Source: Bradyrhizobium sp. NAS80.1 (GTDB lineage: Bacteria > Pseudomonadota > Alphaproteobacteria > Rhizobiales > Xanthobacteraceae). Taken from it: DNA of 64,000 nucleotides. This document shows positions 9,074 through 17,236 of this stretch, piece by piece; position 1 is the first letter of the stretch, and each line of letters starts with the position of its first letter. Under the pieces are notes generated by a model. That model made no database searches. It was given only the letters and a program-made list of their open reading frames with translations, and had not been told where the DNA came from. Location: assembly GCF_001908205.1 (NCBI RefSeq), contig NZ_LGHL01000020.1, positions 1 through 64,000 on the forward strand, given 5' to 3'. The position numbers were made by a program, and so were the translations under genes.

Positions 9074-9952
9074 CTAAAACCGCCGCGCGCCCATCTTGAT
9101 CTGCTCTTCGGAGAAGAAGATCTCCTTGGCATGATCAACGATGTCCTGGGCCTTCCAGCCCGTGTGCGGCGGTTTCCAGCCTTCCATCTCCATCATCCGC
9201 ATTTCGCGCACGCCGCGGGACCCGGACACGCCCAGCACCTTGCCGGTCTGGTCGCCCGACAAATCGCTGACCATGTATAGCACGGCCGGCGCGATGCCGT
9301 CCGGCCCCAGCGCCGCACCCGGGTTCTCCTTATAGCGGGGCAGGTCTGCGGTCATGCGGGTCAGAGCGCCCGGGGCCAGGGTCCAGATCCGGATGTTGTA
9401 TTTGCGGCCCTCGATCGCCAGCACGTTGGACAGGCCCCAGATGCCGCCCTTGGCTGCGCCGTAATTGGTCTGGCCGAAATTGCCGATCAGGCCGGAGGTC
9501 GACGAGGTGTTGACGATGACACCTCCGCCATTTTCCCGCATCCAGCGAAACACCGGCATGGTGCAACAGAAGGTACCCTTCAGATGCACCTTGATGACCT
9601 TGTCCCAGTCGGCCTCGGAGGCCTTGGCGAAGGTCTGGTCGCGTAGAATGCCGGCGTTGTTGACGAGGATGTCGGCGCGGCCGAAATGCTTGATGGCGTC
9701 GTCGAATACCGACTGGCCGCCCTCCATGGTGGAGATGTCGGCGCCGTTGGCAACCGCCATGCCGCCCTCCGCCTTGATCGCATCCACCACCTGTTGCGCC
9801 ATCGACTTGTCGGCGCCGGAGCCGTCACGGGGGCCGCCGAGATCGTTGACGACGACCGAGGCCCCTTCCCGTGCGAACAGCTTCGCATAGGCCTCACCGA
9901 GCCCCCCGCCCGCGCCGGTGATCAGCGCAACCTTGCCGTCGAGTAGTCCCAT
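9074..9952 (-). CDS. SDR-family (3R)-hydroxyacyl-CoA dehydrogenase-like
   Basis: A 292-residue short-chain dehydrogenase. It has the cofactor loop TGAGGGLGEAYA, NNAG, catalytic Ser in NTSSTSGLIG, and YGAAK (Tyr and Lys). The insert VVNDLGGPRDGSGADKSMAQ, followed by a segment resembling VDAIKAEGG, is characteristic of the dehydrogenase domain of peroxisomal multifunctional enzyme type 2 (17-beta-HSD type 4). Together with the MaoC hydratase gene upstream it would give the two central beta-oxidation steps. The substrate is unknown. Confidence 0.92.
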   Translation of the reverse strand: MGLLDGKVALITGAGGGLGEAYAKLFAREGASVVVNDLGGPRDGSGADKSMAQQVVDAIKAEGGMAVANGADISTMEGGQSVFDDAIKHFGRADILVNNAGILRDQTFAKASEADWDKVIKVHLKGTFCCTMPVFRWMRENGGGVIVNTSSTSGLIGNFGQTNYGAAKGGIWGLSNVLAIEGRKYNIRIWTLAPGALTRMTADLPRYKENPGAALGPDGIAPAVLYMVSDLSGDQTGKVLGVSGSRGVREMRMMEMEGWKPPHTGWKAQDIVDHAKEIFFSEEQIKMGARRF

Positions 9953-9985
9953 GGTGGCTTCTCCCTGTTTTTGTTTCTTGCTTCG

Positions 9986-10130
9986 CCTCTCCCCGCGTGC
10001 GGGGAGAGGCCTGAAATCAAGCGCAGCTTGATTTCAGGGTGAGGGGGAGCCTCCGCGAACTCGACTGTCACTGTCCTCGTGGAGACTCCCCCTCCCCCCC
10101 TCTCCCCGCAAGCGGGACGAGGGAGCGAGC
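9986..10130. repeat. Composite hairpin repeat (CCTCTCCCCG family)
   Basis: Three consecutive inverted structures lie between the MaoC and SDR genes. CCTCTCCCCG pairs with CGGGGAGAGG (9986-10009), CTGAAATCAAGC with GCTTGATTTCAG (10011-10037), and a pyrimidine-rich arm at 10085-10125 can pair with GGTGAGGGGGAG. This is a widespread type of Rhizobiales intergenic repeat. Confidence 0.7.
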
Positions 10131-10143
10131 CGCCGGTGCCCTC

Positions 10144-11004
10144 CTAACCCAGCACCGTCTTGCCGTTCTTGATCACGGTGACGCCGCGCGACTTCACCTT
10201 GGCTTCGAACGAGATCACGTTGCCGTCCTTCCAGAGGTCCATGGTCACGGTCTCGCCGGGAAAGACCGGCGACGAGAACCGCGCGACGTGCTGGCGGAAC
10301 GCGCTTGCATCGTAGTCGGCGTAGGTCTGGAGCACGCCGCGGCAGGTGATGCCGTAGGTGCACATGCCGTGCAGGATCGGGCGCGGGAAGCCGGCCTTCT
10401 TGGCGAATTCGGGATCGGAGTGCAGCGGGTTGCGATCGCCGCAGAGGCGATAGACCAGCGCCTGGTCGGGACGCGTGGTGATGTCGATGGTCTTGTCGGG
10501 GCTCCGCGAGGGAATCTTGTGCGGATCGGGCTGGGTCAGGTTCGGGCCGCCGAAGCCGCCATCGCCGCGCGCAAAGCGCGAGGCAACAAGAGTAGCGAGC
10601 TTCTCGCCCTTCTCGTTCTTCAGCACGGTCTGATGGCTGATCACCACACCCTTGTCCTTGCCCTTGTCGTAGACCTCGACAACGGAGGAGTCGGCGGTGA
10701 TGTGCGCGGCGACCGGCAGCGGCTGGTGGAAGGTGATGTCGCGCTCGCCATCGACCACCATCACGCGGTTGAGGTTCATCTCGCCGGGGCCCGCGCCCCA
10801 GGCGGCGACGGACGCAAATGTCGGCACCACCTTCAGCGCCCGCGGCGTCAGCGTGCCTTCGTTGACGAAGGCGAGCTCCTTCTCATCCATCGGATCGGCG
10901 CCGAGGCCGATGCCATAGGCGTAGAGCATCACATCACGATCGGTGAAGCTGTATTTCTGGCCGATGTTTTTCAGGCCCTTGAGTTCTTCGTATCTGGCGG
11001 ACAT
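10144..11004 (-). CDS. MaoC-family enoyl-CoA hydratase 2
   Basis: A 286-residue double hot-dog protein. The C-terminal half contains the hydratase-2 signature YRLCGDRNPLHSDPEFAKKAG, followed by RPILHGMCTYG, with catalytic Asp and His. The N-terminal half is the degenerate hot-dog that accommodates bulky acyl chains in MFE-2 and steroid-type hydratases. It probably hydrates trans-2-enoyl-CoA to the (3R)-hydroxyacyl-CoA that the downstream SDR would oxidise. The start at 11004 is the first ATG. Confidence 0.92.
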   Translation of the reverse strand: MSARYEELKGLKNIGQKYSFTDRDVMLYAYGIGLGADPMDEKELAFVNEGTLTPRALKVVPTFASVAAWGAGPGEMNLNRVMVVDGERDITFHQPLPVAAHITADSSVVEVYDKGKDKGVVISHQTVLKNEKGEKLATLVASRFARGDGGFGGPNLTQPDPHKIPSRSPDKTIDITTRPDQALVYRLCGDRNPLHSDPEFAKKAGFPRPILHGMCTYGITCRGVLQTYADYDASAFRQHVARFSSPVFPGETVTMDLWKDGNVISFEAKVKSRGVTVIKNGKTVLG

Positions 11005-11102
11005 TTTCTGGTTTCCTCTCCGAATTCTTATGCGCCGCTGCCAGTCGAAGTGCCCTCTCCCCCTGTGGGAGAGGGCTGCGAGAGCCGTGCGGCAAACTCG
11101 TC

Positions 11103-11175
11103 GTAGGATGGGTAGAGCGCAGCGAAACCCATCATCGCTAGCGTCGGTGGGTTTCGCTTCGCTCTACCCACCCTA
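11103..11175. repeat. Inverted repeat (GTAGG.TGGGTAGAGCG family)
   Basis: GTAGGATGGGTAGAGCG is mirrored by CGCTCTACCCACCCTAC about 40 bases on, with an inner AGCGAAACCCA/TGGGTTTCGCT pair. It sits between the DUF35 and MaoC genes. Similar elements lie at 13171-13258 and 41187-41275. Confidence 0.75.
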
Positions 11176-11188
11176 CGCGGCACGCCAA

Positions 11189-11578
11189 TTAAACCGGCGT
11201 GAAGAACGGCAGCGGTGCGCCGTCTGTCGGCTTGAACACCACCTTCACCCTCTGGCCGATCTTCAGCTTCTCAAGATCGCAGTCGACGAAATTGGTCTGC
11301 ACCGACGGGCCTTCCTTCAGCGTGACGTAGCCAATCGCATAGGGACCGTTCGGTGACTTCCGCATTAGGCTGTAGGTGTAGATCGTGCCCTCGCCCGAAG
11401 ACTCCTCCCACACCGTCTTGTCCGAATAGCAGAACGGGCAGATCGAACGCGGGAAGTAATGTGCTTCGCCGCACGCCGTGCAGCGCTTGATTATGAACTT
11501 GCCCTGCTTGGCCGCGTCCCAGAACGCTGCGGTCTCCGGATTGGTCACCGGGGCCGGATATTTCTTTGCTTCGCTCAT
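11189..11578 (-). CDS. DUF35 OB-fold / zinc-ribbon acyl-CoA-binding protein
   Basis: A 129-residue protein. The N-terminal rubredoxin-like zinc ribbon is CTACGEAHYFPRSICPFC (four Cys), and the C-terminal OB-fold contains YTYSLMRKSPNGPYAIGYV. DUF35 proteins pair with SCP2-type thiolases or aldolases and with MaoC hydratases. The start ATG at 11578 overlaps the thiolase stop by one base (TGATG), so translation is likely coupled and the products probably form a complex. Confidence 0.93.
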   Translation of the reverse strand: MSEAKKYPAPVTNPETAAFWDAAKQGKFIIKRCTACGEAHYFPRSICPFCYSDKTVWEESSGEGTIYTYSLMRKSPNGPYAIGYVTLKEGPSVQTNFVDCDLEKLKIGQRVKVVFKPTDGAPLPFFTPV

Positions 11579-12736
11579 CACACGCGCTCCAGAATGGCAG
11601 TCGAGGCGGCGTGGCGGACGCCGAGGAGGCCGCCGGTGCCGTGGGCGATGGCGAGATCGCAGTTCTTGACCTGCACCTTCGGATGCGCCTCGCCGCGCAG
11701 CTGCCTGACGGCCTCGATGATCTTGGTCATGCCGCCGCGATTGACGGGATGGTTGCTGCAGAGGCCGCCGCCGTCGGTATTGAACGGCAGCTTGCCGACG
11801 CCCGAGATCAGGTTGCCGTCGGCGACGAACTTGCCGCCCTCGCCTTTCTTGCAGAAACCGAGGTCTTCGAGCTGCATCAGCACCGTGATGGTGAAGCTGT
11901 CGTAGATCGATGCGTATTTGATGTCCTTCGGCGTAATGCCGGCTTCCTCGAACGCGCGCGGACCGGACCAGACACCCGCGGAGTAAGTGAGATCGAGATC
12001 CTTGCCGCCGCGCGGGCCCTTCATCGCCTCGCCATGGCCGATCAGCTTGACCAGCGGCTTCTTCAGGCTCCTGGCGATCTCGGGCGTCGTCACGATCAGC
12101 GCGCCGCCGCCGTCGGAGACGACGCAGCAATCCATGCGATGCAGCGGATCGGAAATCATCGGCGAGTTCAGCACGTCCTCAACGGTGACGACGTCCTTGA
12201 GCATCGCATGCGGATTGTATTGCGCGTGATGCGAGGCCGCGACCTTGATCCAAGCGAGCTGCTCGCTCGTGGTGCCATAGTCGTGCATGTGGCGCATGGC
12301 ACACATGCCATAGGCATTGTGCGTGGTCGCGCCGTAAGCGGACTCGAAATCGACCTCGGCGCCCGCCGCGCGCGGCGGCATCACCCCCCGTCCGCGGCTT
12401 GCCGGCGAGCGTGATCAGCGCAACCGAACACTTGCCCGCCGCGATCGCTTCAGCCGCATGGCCGAGATGGATGATGTAGGAACAGCCACCGGTTTCGGTG
12501 GAATCGACGTGGCGGAGCTTCTTGGTGTTCAGGCCGAGGTAGTCGACCATCGGCCAGGCGCCGCCGGGCGCGTCACCCGCGCAGAAATAGCCGTCGATAT
12601 CGTCCTTGCTGAGCCCGGCATCCTCGATCGCACCCTTGGCGACCTCGGCGTGGAGCTGGGCGGTGGATTTGTCCGGCGCATGCCGGGTCGGGTGTTCGTA
12701 GATCCCGGCAATGTAGGCCTTGCCCTTGATGGTCAA
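11578..12736 (-). pseudogene. SCP2/Ltp-type thiolase (acetyl-CoA acetyltransferase-like), frameshifted
   Basis: Two overlapping frames together encode one thiolase. The N-terminal part starts at TTG 12736, with GGAGA upstream, and runs MTIKGKAYIAG to LAGKPRTG. The C-terminal part starts at about 12383 and runs PRAAGAEVDFESAYG to HGTGGLLGVRHA. They join in frame if one G is removed from the G6 tract (plus-strand C6 at 12384-12389), giving 385 residues, a normal length. Motifs include GGCSYIIHLGHA and SNHPVNRGG. This is either a true frameshift mutation or a homopolymer sequencing error. If intact it would perform thiolysis or retro-aldol cleavage with the DUF35 partner. Confidence 0.85.
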
Positions 12737-12858
12737 AGTTCAGGTCTCCGCTCGCGTTTCTTCTTGCTCCGTTTTTCTGAACCGCGGTGGGCTGATTGGC
12801 AAGCGCGGAAATATTCCGTCGGGCGAGAGGGTAGCGGGTGGGCGCAAGTGATGCTTTC

Positions 12859-13053
12859 GTGTTCCGGACGCGCTGCAATGCGCATAGCGCGTCGAAGACG
12901 CGCGTGAACGCGCTTGTGGCGTTGCTGCGCGGAGCCCGGACCCATGCCGCCACATAAATCATTGCAACATCGGCCCCGGCTCTGCAGCGCACCGCTAAAC
13001 TGGACGATGCTTCGCATCACCAGGGAAGCGTTGCGCTGCGTCCGGGGCACGAG
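12859..13053. repeat. Long palindromic repeat, copy 1
   Basis: Starts GTGTTCCGGACGCGCTGCAA and ends CGCTGCGTCCGGGGCACGAG, so its termini are inverted repeats. It shares CCCCGGCTCTGCAGCGCACC and ACGATGCTTCGCATC with copy 2 at 13279-13440, and is longer by an internal segment. Confidence 0.8.
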
Positions 13054-13170
13054 CATCTCGACTAACCAAAATCGTAAAGGTGTTTTGCCCGACGGCACAA
13101 GCGATTTTCTTTTTTACGAAAACAACCCCATGCACAGTAGAACGGTGGTTGATTTCAAACAGGAAATCGC

Positions 13171-13258
13171 AGGGTGGGCAAAGCGCAGTGTGCCCACCTC
13201 TTCGGTGCAATTCGGGCGAGATGGCGGGCACGACGCCTCGCGTCTTTGCCCACCCTAC
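13171..13258. repeat. Inverted repeat (AGGGTGGGCAAAG family)
   Basis: AGGGTGGGCAAAG faces CTTTGCCCACCCT, with an inner GTGGGC/GCCCAC-like pair. It lies between the two long palindromic repeats. Confidence 0.7.
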
Positions 13259-13278
13259 CGATTCATCAGGAAACTCTC

Positions 13279-13440
13279 GTGTCCCGGACGCGCTGCAACG
13301 CTTTAGCGTTGCTGCGCAGAGCCGGGACCCATGCCGGCGCGCACATCGCTTTAACGTGGGCCCCGGCTCTGCAGCGCACCGCTGCACTGGACGATGCTTC
13401 GCATCGCCAGGGAAGCGCTGCGCTGCGTCCGGGGCACGAG
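13279..13440. repeat. Long palindromic repeat, copy 2
   Basis: Second copy of the element at 12859-13053, starting GTGTCCCGGACGCGCTGCAA and ending CGCTGCGTCCGGGGCACGAG. It is direct relative to copy 1, about 420 bp away, so a recombination deletion between the copies is possible. Confidence 0.8.
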
Positions 13441-13462
13441 AGCCCTTGCCTTTTAAGCGTCC

Positions 13463-16400
13463 CTACTCCGCCGCGATCTGGCGTGGCGCTGGCGGCGGGT
13501 TCGCCAAGTCGGCGGCGAGCTGGGCGTAGCGGGCCTTGGCGTCCACGACGGCCTTCTCCTTCACCGGGCCGTAGCCGCGGATGCGGTCGGGCAGCGAGAG
13601 CAGCTCAACGGCGGTGTCGACGGTGACCGGCGACAACAGGCCGAGCACGGTGGCGACGTCCTTCTCGTAGCCGGCGATCAGATCGCGCTCGAGCTTGCGG
13701 TCGGCGCTGCGGCTGAAGATGTCCAGTGGCGTGCCGCGCAGGAACCTGAACTTCGCCAGCACGCGGAGCACGTTCAGCATCCACGGGCCGAAGGCGCGCT
13801 TCTTCGGGCGGCCCAGCGCATCGACGCCGCTCGCCAGGATCGGCGGGGCGAGATTGAAGTTGAACTTGAAGTCGCCCTCGAACTGGTCGCGGAGCTGCTG
13901 CTCGAAGGCGCCGTCGGTGAAGAGGCGCGCGACTTCATATTCGTCCTTGTAGGCCAGCAGCTTGGCGTAATTGACCGCGACCGCGCGCGTCAGCGCGTCG
14001 TCATAACCGCCCTGCTTCGCGGCATCGCGAACCTGATCGACTAGCTTGCGATAACGCTTGGCGAGACGGCCGTTCTGATAGGCGGTCAGATGCTTGGCGC
14101 GATGCTCGATGACCTCATCCAGCGTCATCGCGTCCAGCGTCTTCGGCGCGACGACAGCGTCCGTCCCCTTCAGCATGTCCGTGAGGCGCGCGCGGTCGGC
14201 GACCGCGAGGCGGCCGAGGCGGAAGGCTTCCTTGTTCATCTTGACCGAGACGCCGTTGACCTCGATCGCCTGCTCGATCCCTTCCGCCGAAAGCGGCAGC
14301 AGGCCCTTCTGATAGGCGTAGCCCATCATCATCATGTTGGTGGCGATGGAGTCGCCGAGAAGCTGCTCGGCTGGCTGGGTGAAATCGAAGAAGACGGAGT
14401 CCTTGTGCAAGGCCGTCTCCAGCACCGCGTTGAGCTTGCGGGTCTGGAAGTTGAAGTCGCGGTTGAGGACGAAGTCCGCGGTGGGGATGATGTGGCTGTT
14501 GATGATGCCGCGGGTGCGGCTGGTGTCGCAGAGCGAGATCGTATCCTTGGCGACCGCGACCACCTCGTCGGCGGCAAGCACCACGTCGGCCGTGCCGGTG
14601 ACGATGCGCGAGCAGGTCACCTCGGCCGGATGATCCGACAGGCGGACGTGGCTCAGCACCGCCCCGCCCTTTTGCGCGAGGCCCGACATGTCCAGGATCA
14701 TCGAGGCCTTGCCCTCGATATGAGCGGCCATGCCGAGCAGCGCACCGATGGTCAGCACACCGGTGCCGCCCACACCGCCGACGGCGATGTTATAGGGCTT
14801 GTCGAGCGTCGGCCGCGAGGCCGGCTCGGGCAGCGCGCCGATGTCAGAGAGATCGGCCGGCGCGCGGTGGCGCGGCTTGCCGCCGTCGATGGTGACGAAG
14901 GACGGGCAGAAGCCCTTCAGGCAGGAATAGTCCTTGTTGCAGGCGGACTGGTTGATGGCGCGCTTGCGTCCGAACTCGGTCTCCAGCGGCTCAACCGAGA
15001 TGCAGTTCGACTGCACCGAGCAGTCGCCGCAGCCTTCACAGATGGCCGGATTGATCATGACGCGGCGCGCCGGATCTTCCATCAGGCCGCGCTTGCGGCG
15101 GCGGCGCTTCTCGGCGGCACAAGTCTGCACGAACACGATCGCCGAGGTGCCGTTGTACTCCCGGCACATCTTCATGACGTTCTGCAATTCGTCACGGTGA
15201 TATTTCTTCACGCCCGGCGCGATGGTGTCGGCCGGATAGGCGTCGGGCGCCTCCGAGACCAGGTAAATCTCGCGGATGCCTTCGGCGTGGAGCTGGAACG
15301 TGATCTGCTGCGGCGAGAGATCGCCGTCATGGCGCTGGCCGCCAGTCATGGCGACGGCGTCGTTGTAGAGGATCTTGTAGGTGATATTCGTCTTGGAGGC
15401 GACCGCCTGGCGGATGGCGAGAAGGCCCGAGTGGAAATAGGTGCCGTCGCCAAGATTGGCGAAGATGTGGTTCTCGTTGGTGAAGGGCGCGATGCCGACC
15501 CACGGCACGCCCTCACCGCCCATATGCGTGAACGTCTCGGTCGAGCGGTCCATCCACAGCGCCATGAAGTGGCAGCCGATGCCGGCGAGCGCGCGGCTGC
15601 CTTCCGGCACTTTGGTCGAGGTGTTGTGCGGGCAGCCGGAGCAGAAATACGGCACGCGAGAGACCGGAGCGACCGCCTGCATTTGGGTTGCCTGACGGCC
15701 GTTGAACCAGTCGGCCTTGGCGCGGAGCATCTCCGCGATCTCGGGGTTGAGATTAAGTCGGAGAAGCCGCTCCGTGAGCGAAGTCGCAAGCGAAGCGACG
15801 GTAAGCTCGGCCGAAAAGGTCAGGAAGCGCTTGTCGTGCTCGTCCATCTTGCCGACGATGCGCGGGCGGACGTCGTCGCGCCAGTTGAACAGCTCCTGCT
15901 TGACCTGGTTCTCGACGATCTCGCGCCGTTCCTCGATGATGAAGATTTCCTCGAGTCCGACCGCGAACTGGCGCACGCCTTCCGGCTCGAGCGGCCAGGG
16001 CATGCCGATCTTGTAGAGGCGAAGGCCGATCTTGGCGGCGACCTGCTCGGTGATGCCGAGCTCGCGCAGCGCCTGCCGCACGTCTTCATAACTCTTGCCT
16101 GATGCCATGATGCCGAAGCGGGCGTTCGGCGAATCCATGGTGATGCGGTTGACCTTGTTGGCGCGCGCAAAGGCGATCGCGGCAAAGCCCTTGTAGTCCT
16201 GCAGGCGCCGGTCCTGCTCGAAGCGGTCGTCGGGCCAGCGGAGGTTGAGGCCGCCGGGCGGCAACTCGAAATCGGAGGGGATGATGAAGGGCTTCATTTC
16301 GTCGGTGAGATCGATCTCGGCGGTGGTCTCCACCGTCTCCGTGATCACCTTCATGCCGACCCAACAGCCCGAGTAGCGCGACATCGCGATGCCGAGCAGG

Positions 16401-16954
16401 CCCATCTCGATCATCTCGTGGATGCTCGAGGGATAGAGATACGGCATCAGCGCCGAGATGAAGGCATGGTCGGACTGATGCGGGACAGTCGAGGATTTTG
16501 CACCGTGGTCGTCGCCGGCAAGGCACAGCACGCCGCCGTTCTTGGCCGAGCCAGCGGCATTGCCGTGGCGGAACACGTCGCCGCAGCGGTCGACGCCGGG
16601 GCCCTTGCCGTACCAGATGCCGACCACGCCGTCGTACTTGGCGCCGGGCGAGAGATTGAGCTGCTGCGAGCCCCAGACCGCCGTCGCAGCCAAATCCTCG
16701 TTCACGCCGGGCTGGAACTTGATGTTGTACTGCTCGAGATGCTTGCGGGCGGCGAAGAGCTGCTGGTCATAGCCGCCGAGCGGCGAGCCGCGATAGCCGG
16801 AGATGAAGCCCGCGGTGTTGAGGCCGTTGGCGCGGTCGCGCCGGATCTGGGCCATCGGCAGGCGGACCAGGGCCTGGATGCCCGTAGTGAAGACGTGTCC
16901 GGTTTCCTGGGTGTATTTTTGATCGAGACTGATCGGACCCTGGTTGATACCCAT
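13463..16954 (-). CDS. Indolepyruvate ferredoxin oxidoreductase, fused alpha-beta
   Basis: A 1163-residue fused enzyme. The N-terminal pyruvate-oxidoreductase-like domain is followed by a TPP-binding region (GIGCHFMALWMDR, GDGTYFHSG, about 450-550). A ferredoxin-type cluster motif, CEGCGDCSVQSNC, lies near residue 640. A C-terminal gamma-type domain carries GGVGGTGVLTIGALLG. It oxidatively decarboxylates aryl or branched 2-oxo acids to acyl-CoA, reducing ferredoxin. The start at 16954 is clear. A role in aromatic or branched amino-acid breakdown is the family norm. It lies upstream of the acyl-CoA genes, separated by 726 bp of repeats. Confidence 0.95.
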   Translation of the reverse strand: MGINQGPISLDQKYTQETGHVFTTGIQALVRLPMAQIRRDRANGLNTAGFISGYRGSPLGGYDQQLFAARKHLEQYNIKFQPGVNEDLAATAVWGSQQLNLSPGAKYDGVVGIWYGKGPGVDRCGDVFRHGNAAGSAKNGGVLCLAGDDHGAKSSTVPHQSDHAFISALMPYLYPSSIHEMIEMGLLGIAMSRYSGCWVGMKVITETVETTAEIDLTDEMKPFIIPSDFELPPGGLNLRWPDDRFEQDRRLQDYKGFAAIAFARANKVNRITMDSPNARFGIMASGKSYEDVRQALRELGITEQVAAKIGLRLYKIGMPWPLEPEGVRQFAVGLEEIFIIEERREIVENQVKQELFNWRDDVRPRIVGKMDEHDKRFLTFSAELTVASLATSLTERLLRLNLNPEIAEMLRAKADWFNGRQATQMQAVAPVSRVPYFCSGCPHNTSTKVPEGSRALAGIGCHFMALWMDRSTETFTHMGGEGVPWVGIAPFTNENHIFANLGDGTYFHSGLLAIRQAVASKTNITYKILYNDAVAMTGGQRHDGDLSPQQITFQLHAEGIREIYLVSEAPDAYPADTIAPGVKKYHRDELQNVMKMCREYNGTSAIVFVQTCAAEKRRRRKRGLMEDPARRVMINPAICEGCGDCSVQSNCISVEPLETEFGRKRAINQSACNKDYSCLKGFCPSFVTIDGGKPRHRAPADLSDIGALPEPASRPTLDKPYNIAVGGVGGTGVLTIGALLGMAAHIEGKASMILDMSGLAQKGGAVLSHVRLSDHPAEVTCSRIVTGTADVVLAADEVVAVAKDTISLCDTSRTRGIINSHIIPTADFVLNRDFNFQTRKLNAVLETALHKDSVFFDFTQPAEQLLGDSIATNMMMMGYAYQKGLLPLSAEGIEQAIEVNGVSVKMNKEAFRLGRLAVADRARLTDMLKGTDAVVAPKTLDAMTLDEVIEHRAKHLTAYQNGRLAKRYRKLVDQVRDAAKQGGYDDALTRAVAVNYAKLLAYKDEYEVARLFTDGAFEQQLRDQFEGDFKFNFNLAPPILASGVDALGRPKKRAFGPWMLNVLRVLAKFRFLRGTPLDIFSRSADRKLERDLIAGYEKDVATVLGLLSPVTVDTAVELLSLPDRIRGYGPVKEKAVVDAKARYAQLAADLANPPPAPRQIAAE

Positions 16955-17236
16955 GCTGTCCCCTTTACCGCCCTGTTCAGGTCTTGCTGACTTAAGCCGT
17001 TGCCTGCCCGTCGTTTTTAGCTAGGGCGCGCCGACCACCTGTGCCACTTTATGTCGGATATTTAACGCTCCGCATCACAAATCTGGACCAAACGGAGCGC
17101 CGGGTAAAAATCGCAATTTCGTGGCTGCTAGGCGTCACGCATTTTCAATTTGTGTCACCATACCCCCGCCGTCGCGAAATGACGTGACGCCCCTATCATG
17201 CGGGATGACCTCGATTGGTCGCAGGAGAGGCTTTCG

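Larger units (their letters stand above)
12737..13462. other. Gene-free stretch filled with repeats
   Basis: No credible gene was found between the indolepyruvate oxidoreductase and thiolase genes. Most of the stretch is two copies of a roughly 160-195 bp palindromic element around a third hairpin repeat, listed separately. Short open frames here translate as arginine/alanine-rich shadows. Confidence 0.7.

Noticed and set aside
7613..9280. 555-codon plus-strand open frame across the NUDIX, DapA-like and SDR genes
   Set aside because: Crosses three well-supported minus-strand genes and an intergenic repeat; no domain.
12179..12736. Separate 185-residue gene in place of the thiolase N-terminus
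   Set aside because: Its last roughly 65 residues are out-of-frame shadow sequence (Arg/Gly-rich); thiolase homology continues in the other frame.
13080..13260. Possible CRISPR or phage-like repeat array
   Set aside because: Only palindromic REP-type elements with no regular spacers; no cas genes anywhere in the window.
14090..16102. 670-codon plus-strand open frame
   Set aside because: Antisense shadow of the indolepyruvate oxidoreductase gene, with no recognisable domain.
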